Assembly (NCBI RefSeq): GCF_014652435.1
Contig: NZ_BMYU01000001.1
Location: forward strand, 186,001 to 250,000
DNA length: 64,000 nt
Source of the DNA: Cognatundibacterium squillarum
GTDB taxonomy: Bacteria; Pseudomonadota; Gammaproteobacteria; Burkholderiales; Burkholderiaceae_D
Direction of reading: 5' to 3'
Made by a program: the position numbers and the translations under genes. Each line of letters starts with the position of its first letter. The first letter of the stretch is position 1. Below are positions 9,156 through 17,604 of this stretch, piece after piece. Under the pieces are notes generated by a model, which worked only from the letters and a program-made list of their open reading frames with translations, ran no database searches and was not told the origin of the DNA.

Positions 9156-9533
9156 TTAAATCGTGTGGGTTGCGCGGCTGGAGCGAATCGCCGCGCCCAG
9201 TGCTTCTTCAATGCGGATGCGAACACGCTTGCCGGTTTCATCGCCGGGAAAATGCACGCCGATTCCCTGCGTTTTGTTGTTGCCAGCACCCTGCGGCGTA
9301 ATCCAGACTACTTTACCTGCTACCGGATATTTCTGCGGATCGTCCAGCAAGGTCAGAATCAGATAAATCTCTTCGCCTAAGCGATAGGTTTTGTTGGTTG
9401 GCACAAAGATGCCGCCGTTTTCCAGAAACGGCATGTACGCTGCAAACAGTGCAGCTTTTTCACGAATACCCAGTGACAGCACCGAAGGACGGTGCTGCGA
9501 ACCGGAACCACTGTCATTGCTGATATCAGACAT
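9156..9533 (-). CDS. PilZ-domain protein
   Basis: 125 residues, essentially one PilZ domain. The sequence FVPTNKTYRLGEEIYLILTLLDDP followed by KVVWITPQG and GIGVHFPG matches the short PilZ proteins encoded downstream of holB in many beta- and gammaproteobacteria. The classical RxxxR...DxSxxG c-di-GMP signature is not obvious: NGGIFVP stands in for the second motif. This resembles type IV pilus assembly PilZ proteins that act through partners rather than by binding the nucleotide. A role in pilus assembly is inferred from family and context only. Confidence 0.85.
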   Translation of the reverse strand: MSDISNDSGSGSQHRPSVLSLGIREKAALFAAYMPFLENGGIFVPTNKTYRLGEEIYLILTLLDDPQKYPVAGKVVWITPQGAGNNKTQGIGVHFPGDETGKRVRIRIEEALGAAIRSSRATHTI

Positions 9534-9544
9534 ACGTCAATTTC

Positions 9545-10582
9545 TCAGGATGAAAATGCAGAGGCGTATTCCAGGAATACATCCTCCAGAAAAAGTTTGG
9601 GCGATAAAGGGTGGCTGGCGATGGCCTGACGCTCACCCAGTGATTTGGATAAACGCATCAGATCATGCAGGTTACAGCGGCTTGCCAGCGAACGGATTTC
9701 TTTATCGTAACGCGGATAATACCGGATTATGCCCGTTTGTTTCACGGAAAACACGTCGTACACCCAGCGTTGCAGCCACGATACGACAAGCGGTAAATCA
9801 GTTTTCTGTAATTTGTCCGCGAGCTTTAAGCTCAGATCTGCCGAGGGTTGCGCCAGCATGCCCAGCATAGTTTCCAGTTCCGCTTTTTGTTCGGAAGCCG
9901 CAATCTCCATCGCCGCCAGCGGCGCCCCGCCCTGCAATGCCAGCCAGTTTGCTGCATCTGCCACGCCCTGTTGCTGCAGCCACGCCAGCGCTGCGTCACG
10001 GGTTGGCATGCCGAGCGCTAACTGATGACAGCGCGATACGATGGTCGGCAGCAGTTTATCCAGACTGTCTGATACCAGAATAAACACCGTGTTCGGATGC
10101 GGTTCTTCCAGCGATTTCAGCAAGGCATTTGCTGCCGGAATATTCATCGCTTCCGCCGGATACAGCACGATCACGCGCTTACCGTTACGGTGCGTGGAAA
10201 TATTCATCATTTCGGCCAGCGCACGAATCTGATGAATCACGATTTCTTTTGATGGCGCTTTGCTGCGGCTGGATTTTGCGGTGGAGGCTTCTGCTTCCGC
10301 ATCCCCACTGCCCTCGTCTTCATCCAGCACTTCGGGGCGAATCCGGCGGTAATCCGGATGGCTGTATTGTTCAAACCAGCCACAGGAACCGCAATGCCCG
10401 CAAGCCTGCCCTTCCGCATCCGGCGTTTCGCACAGCAAGGCTTTTGCCATGCGTTCTGCAAAATGTCGCTTACCGGTGCCTGCCGGTCCGTGCAGCAAAA
10501 ACGCATGCGGCAAGCGGCTTTGCAGGCCGGTGAAATAGCGCCATGCATCCTGCTGCCACTGATAAACCTGCAATGTGCTCAT
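9545..10582 (-). CDS. holB: DNA polymerase III subunit delta'
   Basis: 345 residues. Clamp-loader subunit that assembles with gamma/tau and delta to load the beta clamp. [11 protein letters not shown] is the degenerate P-loop region. Four zinc-binding cysteines lie in [28 protein letters not shown] and TIVSRCHQL are the sensor and SRC motifs of the clamp-loader family. A Ser/Lys- and acidic-rich insert ([20 protein letters not shown]) follows the zinc module and looks like a flexible linker. The start overlaps the tmk stop by four bases (ATGA), so translation is coupled. Confidence 0.95.
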   Translation of the reverse strand: MSTLQVYQWQQDAWRYFTGLQSRLPHAFLLHGPAGTGKRHFAERMAKALLCETPDAEGQACGHCGSCGWFEQYSHPDYRRIRPEVLDEDEGSGDAEAEASTAKSSRSKAPSKEIVIHQIRALAEMMNISTHRNGKRVIVLYPAEAMNIPAANALLKSLEEPHPNTVFILVSDSLDKLLPTIVSRCHQLALGMPTRDAALAWLQQQGVADAANWLALQGGAPLAAMEIAASEQKAELETMLGMLAQPSADLSLKLADKLQKTDLPLVVSWLQRWVYDVFSVKQTGIIRYYPRYDKEIRSLASRCNLHDLMRLSKSLGERQAIASHPLSPKLFLEDVFLEYASAFSS

Positions 10583-11214
10583 AGGCCGCTTTGCGTAAAG
10601 AGCGTTGTCAGAATCTGATCAATTTGCGCCTGAATGGCGGCAATGCTTTGCGATGAATCAATAATGCGGAAACGTTGTGGAAATTCCGCCGCGCGGCGCA
10701 GATATTCCTTGCGTGTGTCTGCAAAAAAGTCTGCTTTTTCCTGCTCGAATTTATCCAGTTCGCGGGTAGCATCCAGACGCGCACGCGCCACTTCCAGTGG
10801 CACGTCAAACAGCAGCGTCAGATCCGGTTGCAAATGCGGATGCACCCATTGTTCCAGCGCATTCAGTTTATCCAGCGATAAATGACGACCACCGCCCTGA
10901 TACGCAAAACTGGCATCAGAAAAACGATCAGAAATCACCCAGTCGCCGCGTGCCAGTGCCGGTTCTATCACTTGCACCAGATGTTCTTTACGCACTGCAA
11001 ACATCAGCAAGGCTTCGGTTTCCAGATGCATTTTCTGGTTCAGCAGAATCTCGCGCAATTGCTCGCCCAGCGGCGTGCCGCCCGGTTCACGCGATACCAC
11101 CACTTCGCGTCCGCTGGCCGCGAGGCGCTCTGCCACTTTCGCTTTGACATACGCGAGATGGGTTGATTTACCGGCACCATCGATGCCTTCAAAAGTAATG
11201 AATTTTCCTGTCAT
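10579..11214 (-). CDS. tmk: Thymidylate kinase
   Basis: 211 residues. Phosphorylates dTMP to dTDP with [15 protein letters not shown] is the P-loop, [14 protein letters not shown] carries the DR(E/Y)-type substrate motif, and [16 protein letters not shown] contacts the nucleotide. Length and motifs are standard. It lies between mltG (6-base gap) and holB (4-base overlap), the normal bacterial order. Confidence 0.97.
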   Translation of the reverse strand: MTGKFITFEGIDGAGKSTHLAYVKAKVAERLAASGREVVVSREPGGTPLGEQLREILLNQKMHLETEALLMFAVRKEHLVQVIEPALARGDWVISDRFSDASFAYQGGGRHLSLDKLNALEQWVHPHLQPDLTLLFDVPLEVARARLDATRELDKFEQEKADFFADTRKEYLRRAAEFPQRFRIIDSSQSIAAIQAQIDQILTTLFTQSGL

Positions 11215-11220
11215 GGCTTC

Positions 11221-12207
11221 TCAGCGCTGGTATTTGTTCACAGCGCGGTTGTGATCGGTAAGATTAGTTGAAAACTGACTGCTGCCGTCGCCGCGTGCCA
11301 CAAAATACAGCACATCGCTGCTGGCCGGATGCAGGGCTGCAGTCAGCGATTCCAGTCCCGGCAAAGCAATCGGCCCCGGTGGCAAGCCGCCACGGGTATA
11401 AGTGTTATATGGTGTATCGGTCAGCAAATCTTTTTTATAAATTTTGCCGTTGTATTTGTCACCCAGACCGTAAATCACGGTCGGATCGGTTTGCAGCAGC
11501 ATACCGGAGCGCAGACGGTTCACAAACACGGCGGCAATCAGCGGACGTTCGGAGCGTTTGCCGGTTTCTTTTTCAATGATCGACGCCATGATCAGCGCTT
11601 CATAGGCATTTTTATACGGCAGATTCGCGGAGCGGCTCTCCCACGCATCATTCAGTTTTTTCAGCAGCGCCTGATGTGCCTGTTTGTAAATATCGAGATC
11701 GCTGCTGCCACGGGCAAAGCGATAAGTGTCCGGGTAAAACAAACCTTCGCCACGGTTGTAATCTGCGCTGATTTCTTTCATCAGCTTGTCTTCGTTCCAG
11801 TCTGCAGTGTCGTGTTTAATGTAAGGATGCGCGTTGACCGCTTTACGCATTTGCGCAAATGTCCAGCCTTCAATCACCGGCAGGCTGACATAGGCAAAAT
11901 CACCGTCCACCAGCTTCGCCATCAGTTGCAGCGGCGTTTTGCCAGCTTCCAGTTCATATGCACCGGCTTTCAGACGTGCACCGGTGCCGCTGATTCTGAC
12001 CAGCATTTCAAACCACAGCGCCGGAACCGGCACACCGGCTTGCTCGATCTGACGCGACACGGCGCGTACTGAGCTGCCTGCTTTCACTTCAAACGGTAAC
12101 GGTTTGCCTTCGGTGAATACCGGCTGTTGCGACCAGTGCCAGCCGTAGCCCAGCGCGCCGCCAGCGGCAATCAGCGTTACCAGAATCAGAAATTTCAAAA
12201 GTTTCAT
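11221..12207 (-). CDS. mltG: Endolytic murein transglycosylase MltG (YceG)
   Basis: 328 residues. Inner-membrane lytic transglycosylase that cuts nascent glycan strands and may set their length. One N-terminal membrane anchor (LLKFLILVTLIAAGGALGYG) is followed by a LysM-like segment and the YceG domain. The catalytic glutamate lies in SIIEKETGKRSERP, followed by AAVFVNRLRSGMLLQTDPTV and the PYNTYTRGGLPPGPI motif. First gene of the unit running to the terminator at 8575, divergent from ygfZ. Confidence 0.95.
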   Translation of the reverse strand: MKLLKFLILVTLIAAGGALGYGWHWSQQPVFTEGKPLPFEVKAGSSVRAVSRQIEQAGVPVPALWFEMLVRISGTGARLKAGAYELEAGKTPLQLMAKLVDGDFAYVSLPVIEGWTFAQMRKAVNAHPYIKHDTADWNEDKLMKEISADYNRGEGLFYPDTYRFARGSSDLDIYKQAHQALLKKLNDAWESRSANLPYKNAYEALIMASIIEKETGKRSERPLIAAVFVNRLRSGMLLQTDPTVIYGLGDKYNGKIYKKDLLTDTPYNTYTRGGLPPGPIALPGLESLTAALHPASSDVLYFVARGDGSSQFSTNLTDHNRAVNKYQR

Positions 12208-12387
12208 GCTGCGTTATCAGGTCTGCAAACAACAAGGCGCGTAGTGTAGCAGACCGCATGGGGGTTCAGAACGGGATGCCTGTCTGTGCAACAAGATTTT
12301 GCGCCGGGCTTGAATTCCGCCGCCCTGAGCAAAAGATAAGGGTTTCAGGTATAGTGAATTGGTTTAGTTGATTTCGCAGGAAGACGC

Positions 12388-13437
12388 ATGAACTGGCAGG
12401 ATATCTCCGCAATAACAGAATTTGATTTCACCTCAGGCCGGATTACCCATCTGGCACCGCAATCGGATAACGCAGACTGGGCGCAAGGCTTTTACACCGT
12501 GCTCGGCGATATGGCGGTGTTCAGCGCAAGCGGCGAGGATGCTGCAAGCTTTTTACACGGACAACTGAGTAACGACGTTGAACGCCTGCCGCAAGGCCCT
12601 GTGCGCCGCGCCGCTTACTGCACGGCAAAAGGCCGCATGATTACCAGTTTCAGTTACTGGAAAAACAGCGACACCATTTATCTGCAATGCGATGCAAACC
12701 AGCAGCCAGCAGTACAAAAACGTTTGCAAATGTTTGTGCTGCGCTCAAAAGTCAAACTGGCATCGTTGGCAGAAAGTCTGATTCCGCTGGGTCTTGGTGG
12801 CGCAAAAGCTGAAGCTTTGCTGACCACTTATTTTGCGGCGTTGCCAGCCATCGGTGAGCATGTCCATGATGCTGCTAACGGCATGTTGCTGCGTCATGAA
12901 GATGCCGGCGCAGTGGCGCGTTATCAGTGGCTGGTACCGGCGGAACAGTTCGCCGCAGTCTGGCAGGCGCTGAAAAATACACTGGTGCTGAGCAATTCTT
13001 CTGACTGGTATCTGGGCGATATTCTGTCCGGTGTATCGCGCGTGGTGGCAGCAACGCAGGAAGTGTTTGTGCCGCAAATGATTAACTTTGAGCTGACCGG
13101 TGGCGTAAATTTCCGCAAGGGTTGCTATCCGGGTCAGGAAATCGTTGCGCGCAGCCAGTATCTGGGCAAACTCAAACGCCGCAGCTTCCTCGCCAGCGTT
13201 GCAGAGACCGGCCTGAATGCCGGTCAGGAATTATTCAATCCGGCCAGTCCGGAACAGCCTTGCGGTCACATCGTTAACGTTGAATTGCTGAATGCTGGTG
13301 AAAGTCTGTTACTGGCAGAAATGACCATGGCCGATGCAGAACAGGGCGATATCCGTGTGGGAGCCGCCGACGGCCCTGCCCTGCAATTCCGCGAATTGCC
13401 GTATGTGATTCACGACATCACCCGCACACCAGAATGA
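12388..13437 (+). CDS. ygfZ: tRNA-modifying / Fe-S maintenance protein YgfZ
   Basis: 349 residues, GcvT-like folate-binding fold. YgfZ proteins support repair or assembly of certain [4Fe-4S] enzymes and affect tRNA thiomethylation. The family signature K-G-C-Y-P-G-Q-E is present in FRKGCYPGQEIVARSQYLGK, with the conserved cysteine. The start has GGAAGA eight bases upstream, and a TATAGT hexamer near 12351 may be the -10 box. The stop overlaps the next gene by four bases. Confidence 0.93.
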   Translation: MNWQDISAITEFDFTSGRITHLAPQSDNADWAQGFYTVLGDMAVFSASGEDAASFLHGQLSNDVERLPQGPVRRAAYCTAKGRMITSFSYWKNSDTIYLQCDANQQPAVQKRLQMFVLRSKVKLASLAESLIPLGLGGAKAEALLTTYFAALPAIGEHVHDAANGMLLRHEDAGAVARYQWLVPAEQFAAVWQALKNTLVLSNSSDWYLGDILSGVSRVVAATQEVFVPQMINFELTGGVNFRKGCYPGQEIVARSQYLGKLKRRSFLASVAETGLNAGQELFNPASPEQPCGHIVNVELLNAGESLLLAEMTMADAEQGDIRVGAADGPALQFRELPYVIHDITRTPE

Positions 13438-13748
13438 CATCCGGTCAGCATCAGCCGGTCTCGCCGGACAGCATGGATTGCTACGTTTATTTCAAAACGC
13501 CGCAAGCGCAGTCCGCGCAGGTTTTGCAGGAACAAGCGCTGTGGCAGCAGGCAATCGCGGCGCAACTCGGCTGTCGGGGCAAGCTGCAACGCCGTCCGGA
13601 AATCCGCGACGGTTTGCAGACATGGATGGAAGTCTACCGCGATGTCCCGCCGGACTTCCCTGCCCGTCTGAGCGCCCTGCTCGCCAGCCAGTCTTTGCCT
13701 TTACTGAACAGCGTTCCTCGTCATCAGGAACTTTTTGTGGATTGCTGA
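13434..13748 (+). CDS. DUF4936 family protein
   Basis: 104 residues, small soluble protein. MDCYVYFKTPQ, the central LQRRPEIRDGLQTWMEVYRDV and the ending RHQELFVDC match DUF4936, a family of unknown function that often sits next to ygfZ in betaproteobacteria. It overlaps ygfZ by four bases and is followed one base later by the NRDE gene, so the three genes form one transcription unit. Confidence 0.8.
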   Translation: MTSGQHQPVSPDSMDCYVYFKTPQAQSAQVLQEQALWQQAIAAQLGCRGKLQRRPEIRDGLQTWMEVYRDVPPDFPARLSALLASQSLPLLNSVPRHQELFVDC

Positions 13749-13749
13749 T

Positions 13750-14496
13750 ATGTGTCTGATTGTTCTGGCCTGGCGCCTGGTTCCGGGCATGCCATTACTG
13801 GTGGCAGCAAACCGCGACGAGTTCTACGAGCGCCCTGCGCAGGCAGCACACTGGTGGCCGGACGCGCCGCAGATTCTGGCAGGACGCGACTTACGTTCCG
13901 GCGGCACATGGATGGGCTTGCAGGCGGATCCGCAGCAGAATACCCCCGCCCGGAAATTTGCCGCTGTCACCAATGTACGCGCACCGTCCGAGTTCCGCGC
14001 CGATGCACACAGCCGTGGTGATCTGGTCAGCGAATTTTTGCGTAACGATATGTCGGCCGAAGTCTATCTGCAAAGCCTGAAAAGCAAAGGCGACTTGTAC
14101 AATGGTTTTAATCTGCTGCTGTACGACGGACAGGATCTGATCTGGCATTCCAACCGCTATCAGGATGATGCGCGTAACGGCAAGCCATTAGCGCCGGGCA
14201 TTTACGGCGTTTCCAATGCTGCGCTGGATTCCTGCTGGCATAAAGTGGTGCGCACCAAAGCAGAATTTTGCAGCCTGCTGTGCCAGCTGGCGCCGGAAGA
14301 TGCGTTTTTTGAGATGCTGGGCAATACCAACCCCGCGCCGGATTGCCGTTTGCCGGATACCGGCATTCCTTTTGACCGCGAACGCTTGTTATCTTCGCCC
14401 TGCATCGTTTCAGAAGATTACGGCACTCGGGTTTCCTCACTGGTGCGTATTTTCGACGACCGTGCGCCGCAACTGATTGAAAAAGTGTTGCGCTGA
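13750..14496 (+). CDS. NRDE family protein (TANGO2-like)
   Basis: 248 residues. The N-terminal cysteine after Met (MCLIVLAW), followed by VAANRDEFYERP and GGTWMGL, is the NRDE/TANGO2 signature. In animals TANGO2 affects lipid or haem handling; bacterial members are uncharacterised, and the N-terminal Cys recalls Ntn-type hydrolases. The ATG at 13750 is chosen because MCLIV is the family N-terminus, although the frame opens at 13735. It is the last gene of the ygfZ unit, followed by the terminator at 14538. Confidence 0.9.
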   Translation: MCLIVLAWRLVPGMPLLVAANRDEFYERPAQAAHWWPDAPQILAGRDLRSGGTWMGLQADPQQNTPARKFAAVTNVRAPSEFRADAHSRGDLVSEFLRNDMSAEVYLQSLKSKGDLYNGFNLLLYDGQDLIWHSNRYQDDARNGKPLAPGIYGVSNAALDSCWHKVVRTKAEFCSLLCQLAPEDAFFEMLGNTNPAPDCRLPDTGIPFDRERLLSSPCIVSEDYGTRVSSLVRIFDDRAPQLIEKVLR

Positions 14497-14537
14497 GCGT
14501 TTTCGGGCGCAAGCCGCACTGTATTTCAGTCATCCTC

Positions 14538-14574
14538 AAAAAGGACAGTTCCCGTAAAGGCGACTGTCCTTTTT
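14538..14574. terminator. Terminator closing the ygfZ unit
   Basis: AAAAAGGACAGT pairs with ACTGTCCTTTTT around a 13-base loop. It works in either direction. It marks the boundary between the housekeeping block and the toxin/immunity array. Confidence 0.85.
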
Positions 14575-14592
14575 GTTTGTCTTAGCTGTTAA

Positions 14593-14700
14593 TATGATGA
14601 AGCTGAAGACATTATTTTAGAAATTAATCGCGCCTTAATGAGAGCCTCGGGCACATGGGATAAGATGGTTAAACGCTTTCCGCCCAAAGAAAGCGATTAA
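14593..14700 (+). pseudogene. Gene-tail remnant (toxin C-terminus like)
   Basis: After a stop at 14590-14592 the frame encodes 35 residues, including LEINRALMRASGTWDKMVKR, ending in TAA at 14698. It reads like a genuine protein end (amphipathic helix, then KRFPPKESD) but has no start or ribosome binding site. I take it as the 3' fragment of a lost polymorphic toxin. The stretch to 14900 has no gene. Confidence 0.4.
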
Positions 14701-14905
14701 TAAGTGATGTGGATTTATTTCGTAAGCGAATAGCGCGTCCTGCAATACATCCAACAAGCGTATTTGATTTATCTGTTATTTTTTATTGGAAATAAAAAAG
14801 TCCCGCCAACCCCATTTGCAGCCTAAAAACTGCCCGAAACACCGGTTTTTGCCGCAAATGGATATAAGGCATAAACCTTACTCCGCAGGGCGCATTGCAA
14901 ATCAA

Positions 14906-14968
14906 GGTCTTGATAGTTTCCGAACCGTGTGCTCAATTTTCAAAAATATGCGGAATGTGATTGAATGA
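14906..14968 (+). pseudogene. Toxin tail 1 in the cassette array
   Basis: Begins with GLDSFRTVCSIFKNMRNVIE directly after a half-palindrome (GGGCGCATTGCAAATCAAGG) and stops with TGA at 14966, immediately before the ATG at 14969. The junction-GL-tail-stop-start layout recurs at 15514, 16359 and, inverted, at 17404. The frame is open back to about 14786, but the upstream part does not look like protein. Confidence 0.45.
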
Positions 14969-15433
14969 ATGAACATGAAATACCTTTTCTATTCTGAAGA
15001 ACTTGGGTGGGACTATCGAGCGTACGAAAAATACCTCGATATAGCCCGTAATCAGATGCCTGATGATCTTGTTGATTTGCTTTCTGATACCCGACTTGGC
15101 TTTGGCGAGGGATCGTTACATGACAGCTATATACATCGCTGCGCTGTTTGCTTTAGTCCTCTGACCAGATCCTGCACTGAGTCCTTACGTGAAATGAATA
15201 TTGAGTTGGACTTGATAGGCCGATTTGACGATAGGCTTTTTCAGCTCCAATATTTAGATGTAACTTTTGTTTCCTGTGAACGTCCATGGACTGAGCTCCA
15301 CAATCTGGACGTTCATGAGTTGACCCTTATGGACGATGGCACTTATCGCCATGTAATGGCGTATCGGAATAGCACGTTTACCATTGTCAGCAGGCAGGTG
15401 CATTTTGTTGAGCGTCTTTTAATATCATCTTAA
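14969..15433 (+). CDS. Small immunity-like protein, unassigned
   Basis: 154 residues, acidic, with an alternating strand/helix pattern (MKYLFYSEELGWDYRAYEKY at the start; FDDRLFQLQYLDVTFVSCE in the middle). No signal peptide and no membrane segment. I do not recognise a family. The immunity reading comes from context: the start follows directly after the stop of a short toxin-like tail, and the gene lies first in an array of such pairs. The sequence is more AT-rich than the housekeeping genes upstream. Confidence 0.5.
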   Translation: MNMKYLFYSEELGWDYRAYEKYLDIARNQMPDDLVDLLSDTRLGFGEGSLHDSYIHRCAVCFSPLTRSCTESLREMNIELDLIGRFDDRLFQLQYLDVTFVSCERPWTELHNLDVHELTLMDDGTYRHVMAYRNSTFTIVSRQVHFVERLLISS

Positions 15434-15456
15434 CGTGGCATCTATGGACTGAGTTT

Positions 15457-15522
15457 CCCTCGATATTTAGCCCACTGGGCGCATTGCAATGCGCCCTACA
15501 TATGATTGCGCCTTACGGCCTT
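15457..15522 (+). repeat. Cassette junction repeat 1
   Basis: Contains a perfect 20-bp palindrome at 15477-15496 (GGGCGCATTG/CAATGCGCCC), then CTACATATGATTGCGCC and TTACGGCCTT. The same order recurs at 16327 and 16867. The spacer TTTCCCTCGATATTTAG just upstream is a shortened version of the spacer in the two full copies. Confidence 0.8.
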
Positions 15523-15555
15523 GACCACGAACCCTTGCTTCAAGACAGCCTATGA
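15514..15555 (+). pseudogene. Toxin tail 2 (YGL motif, 13 residues)
   Basis: Frame TAC-GGC-CTT encodes YGLDHEPLLQDSL and stops at TGA 15553-15555, overlapping the acetyltransferase ATG (15552) as ATGA. Only the very end of an upstream protein can be present. Confidence 0.4.
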
Positions 15556-16142
15556 ATCGAATCGAACTTCCCCTTGTAGCCCAGCGCTTGCAACTGCGCG
15601 ATTTCAAACTGTCCGATTTGGAGGCCGTGCATGCGTATGCATCCAGTCCCTACGTCGTGGAGCATCAAGCATGGGGGCCAAACACACTGGAGCAGACCCG
15701 CGAATTTGTCGAGCAATGTGTGGCGGAGACAGCCCATCCACAGCGCCGCTCCTTCAACCTTGCCGTTGTGCTGAACAATGGGCGCCTCGCTGGCGGTTGC
15801 ATGGCTGCCTTATCCGCAGATGGCCACGAGGCGGAAATTGGCTATTCCTTCGAGCCCTCTTACTGGGGGAAAGGCTATGCCACAGAGGCGGTGACCATCC
15901 TGGTGACGGAGTTGTTTGCACGAACCAGTATTCAGCGCATTTTCGCCACCTGTGGTCCATTGAATGCCGCTTCAATCCGGTTGCTGAGGCGTACTGGCTT
16001 TGTGTTGGAGGGGTGCTTGCGGGCGCACAAAGTGGTACGAGGCCAGGTGCGGGATTCGCTGATCTGGAGCCGTTTGCGGGATGACGCTTCCATGGCGCCC
16101 GGACTGCATGCGCTGGCTGGTGCGCTGGAGCAAAAGCCGTAA
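15552..16142 (+). CDS. GNAT N-acetyltransferase, RimJ/RimL type
   Basis: 196 residues. RLQLRDFKLSDLEAVHAYA is the RimJ/RimL-like N-terminus. EIGYSFEPSYWGKGYATEAV contains the acetyl-CoA loop WGKGYA, and GPLNAASIRLLRRTGFVLEG is the conserved final block. Family members acetylate protein N-termini or small molecules; the substrate here is unknown. Placement is unusual: its start overlaps the stop of a 13-residue toxin-like tail, and its last codons and stop (KP-stop) are encoded by the following repeat. It may be resistance cargo, or an enzyme that neutralises a toxin by acetylation. The latter is speculation from position. Confidence 0.82.
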   Translation: MNRIELPLVAQRLQLRDFKLSDLEAVHAYASSPYVVEHQAWGPNTLEQTREFVEQCVAETAHPQRRSFNLAVVLNNGRLAGGCMAALSADGHEAEIGYSFEPSYWGKGYATEAVTILVTELFARTSIQRIFATCGPLNAASIRLLRRTGFVLEGCLRAHKVVRGQVRDSLIWSRLRDDASMAPGLHALAGALEQKP

Positions 16143-16370
16143 GGCGTATCCCTTACCCCGTAGGGAGCATTGTAATGCGCCGGTTGGGAATGACCGAGTT
16201 GTGGCAAAAAACGTAAAACGGGATGAATGCTTGCCAGAGAGTGATCTGTCAGCTTATGGCTAGGTATCCCTCGGAACACGATTAACGGGAATTCAACTAT
16301 CTCTCACACTATTAACCCATCCATGCGGCGCATTACATTGCGCCCTACAATGATTACACCTTACGGCCTT
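16139..16370 (+). repeat. Full cassette junction element, copy A (about 230 bp)
   Basis: The left arm (16139-16183: CCGTAAGGCGTATCCC, then GTAGGGAGCATTGTAATGCGCC) is an imperfect inverted copy of the right arm (16325-16370: GGCGCATTACATTGCGCC, then TTACGGCCTT). Between the arms lies a conserved spacer beginning GGTTGGGAATGACCGAGTTG and including TCCCTCGGAACACGATTAAC. Copy B at 16716 keeps the spacer and right arm almost base for base. Confidence 0.85.
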
Positions 16371-16403
16371 ATAGACCGTAATCTGAGCGGGAGAGCAGAA
16401 TGA
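16359..16403 (+). pseudogene. Toxin tail 3 (YGL motif)
   Basis: Encodes PYGLIDRNLSGRAE and stops at TGA 16401-16403, overlapping the ATG at 16400 as ATGA. Same layout as tails 1 and 2. Confidence 0.4.
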
Positions 16404-16684
16404 AAGAAAAGCTTAACAAGGACCAATTGCTTTTGCTTTTGGATAGGATTATGCAACCGAAAGCCCATGGGCTAACGGAGAAGGAGGGGGACGACACACT
16501 TCTCGCCTTTTGTGCTGGATGTCCTGATCCTGTGAAGGCTAGATGGTTGGTTGTTGAATGCCTTGATCCAATGACTGATGTCGAGCTTGTGGAGCGCGCA
16601 TTGGCTATGCCACTGCGCAAGATGACCGACATTCCGACATCTGAACTTCCGCAGGGTCATCCTTTGAGAACAATGGCTGCCTGA
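16400..16684 (+). CDS. Small immunity-like protein, unassigned
   Basis: 94 residues, mostly helical (KLNKDQLLLLLDRIMQPKAH; DVELVERALAMPLRKM), soluble, with no known motif. It resembles small immunity proteins in size and context only. The ATG overlaps the stop of a short YGL-type tail, and the preceding GGGAGAGCAGA provides a ribosome binding site. Junction elements lie on both sides (copies A and B). Confidence 0.5.
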   Translation: MKEKLNKDQLLLLLDRIMQPKAHGLTEKEGDDTLLAFCAGCPDPVKARWLVVECLDPMTDVELVERALAMPLRKMTDIPTSELPQGHPLRTMAA

Positions 16685-16715
16685 AACAGATTGACGCGAC
16701 AACTACGTTGACAAA

Positions 16716-16911
16716 TGCCGCGGTTGGGAATGACCGAGTTGCGGCAAGAAACGTAAAACGGGATGAATGCTTGCCAGAGAATGATCTATGGGCTTATGGC
16801 TAGGTGTCCCTCGGAACACGATTAACGGGAATTCAACTATCTCTCATACGACCAAGCCATCCATGCGGCGCATTACAATGCGCCCTACATATGATTGCGT
16901 CTTACGGCCTT
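16716..16911 (+). repeat. Full cassette junction element, copy B
   Basis: Direct repeat of copy A from GGTTGGGAATGACCGAGTTG through ACGGGAATTCAACTATCTCTC to the palindromic arm GGCGCATTACAATGCGCC (16867-16884) and TTACGGCCTT. The far-left arm of copy A is missing; the sequence before it (ACGTTGACAAATGCC) is unrelated. Confidence 0.85.
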
Positions 16912-16926
16912 AAGGGGCTTGGGTGA
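16903..16926 (+). pseudogene. Toxin tail 4 (YGL, seven residues)
   Basis: YGLKGLG and a TGA at 16924. No plus-strand gene follows, so this junction appears to have lost its cassette. The next gene is on the minus strand. Nothing else is visible between 16927 and 17034. Confidence 0.3.
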
Positions 16927-17034
16927 GGTTTTTTGTTTTGTAAAAACAGAAGAAATGCTGGAATGTTAGAACAGACCCCGTACTCTGTTAAAAAAGAAGA
17001 AAGTCAACGTGAATTGTATTCCCTCTTTGCAAGT

Positions 17035-17400
17035 TTATACATCCAGTTCAATAAAAAATTCCTCCTCACTGACCGCCTCGTTCTCAAGAAATGCTACCCA
17101 CTTTTTAAGCACTTCGATAAACGTTGTCAACGGCAGCGAGAACTCACCGCACGCTTCGATCACGTGATCCAGGATCACCGTATCCTTGTCAAAGCATACG
17201 CCCACCGAGTCATAAAACCCCCAGTCTTCTACGCGAGGAGATTGGGAAATATCTGTGGCAAGACTAAGTAATTCGTGGACATCGGAAGCAAGGTAAACAT
17301 TCCCCCACAACAGTTGGCCCAATAAATGCTCTCCTTTTGCATTCACTCTCACCATCAAACTACGTGCCTTATCTCGGCTCATGTAGATACTAGTGTTCAT
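17035..17400 (-). CDS. Immunity-like protein behind an EndoU-type toxin tail
   Basis: 121 residues, acidic at the C-terminus (VSEEEFFIELDV), soluble. I recognise no family motif, but the position is telling. On the minus strand the gene starts three bases after the stop of a fragment whose end resembles the end of bacterial EndoU ribonuclease toxins. It is therefore likely the cognate, now orphan, immunity gene. The start has GGAGG in the tail's last codons (GGAGGTAAGTAA) at good spacing. The cassette lies in inverted orientation to the others in the array. Confidence 0.55.
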   Translation of the reverse strand: MNTSIYMSRDKARSLMVRVNAKGEHLLGQLLWGNVYLASDVHELLSLATDISQSPRVEDWGFYDSVGVCFDKDTVILDHVIEACGEFSLPLTTFIEVLKKWVAFLENEAVSEEEFFIELDV

Positions 17401-17403
17401 TTT

Positions 17404-17604
17404 TTACTTACCTCCAAAAATTGGATAAACAGTATCAATTTTCCCGTTATGGAAGTGTCCCGTTATTTCAACTCCAGCATTACTCATCCCTTTCCATGAT
17501 CGAGGCATGCCAGGCACTGTAGGATCAACCCATGTTTTATTCTCAAACGCCGAATTCACTTCAGCGTTAAGTCTTTCAAGGCCGTAAGACGTATCCCTTG
17601 CCCC
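17404..17604 (-). pseudogene. Polymorphic toxin C-terminal fragment, EndoU-like ending
   Basis: A minus-strand frame of about 66 residues after a stop at 17605. It contains SYGLERLNAEVNSAFENKTW, then PGMPRSWKGMSNAGVEITG and HFHNGKIDTVYPIFGGK. The final G-x-I-x-T-V/A-Y-P pattern is typical of the end of bacterial EndoU toxins, but the catalytic histidine region is absent, so the domain is truncated. The coding part begins exactly at the junction repeat (TTACGGCCTT). Without an upstream delivery protein or start codon it is not expressed as a toxin here. Confidence 0.55.

Noticed and set aside
14786..14968. Stand-alone 60-codon gene
   Set aside because: Only its last 20 codons look like protein; the first part covers AT-rich non-coding sequence and the half-palindrome, so I kept only the tail.
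15457..16911. Canonical integron attC sites
   Set aside because: I looked for RYYYAAC and GTTRRRY core sites in the required order at the ends of the repeats. GTTGGGA and ATTCAAC occur but in the wrong order and with a mismatch, so this is not a standard attC array.
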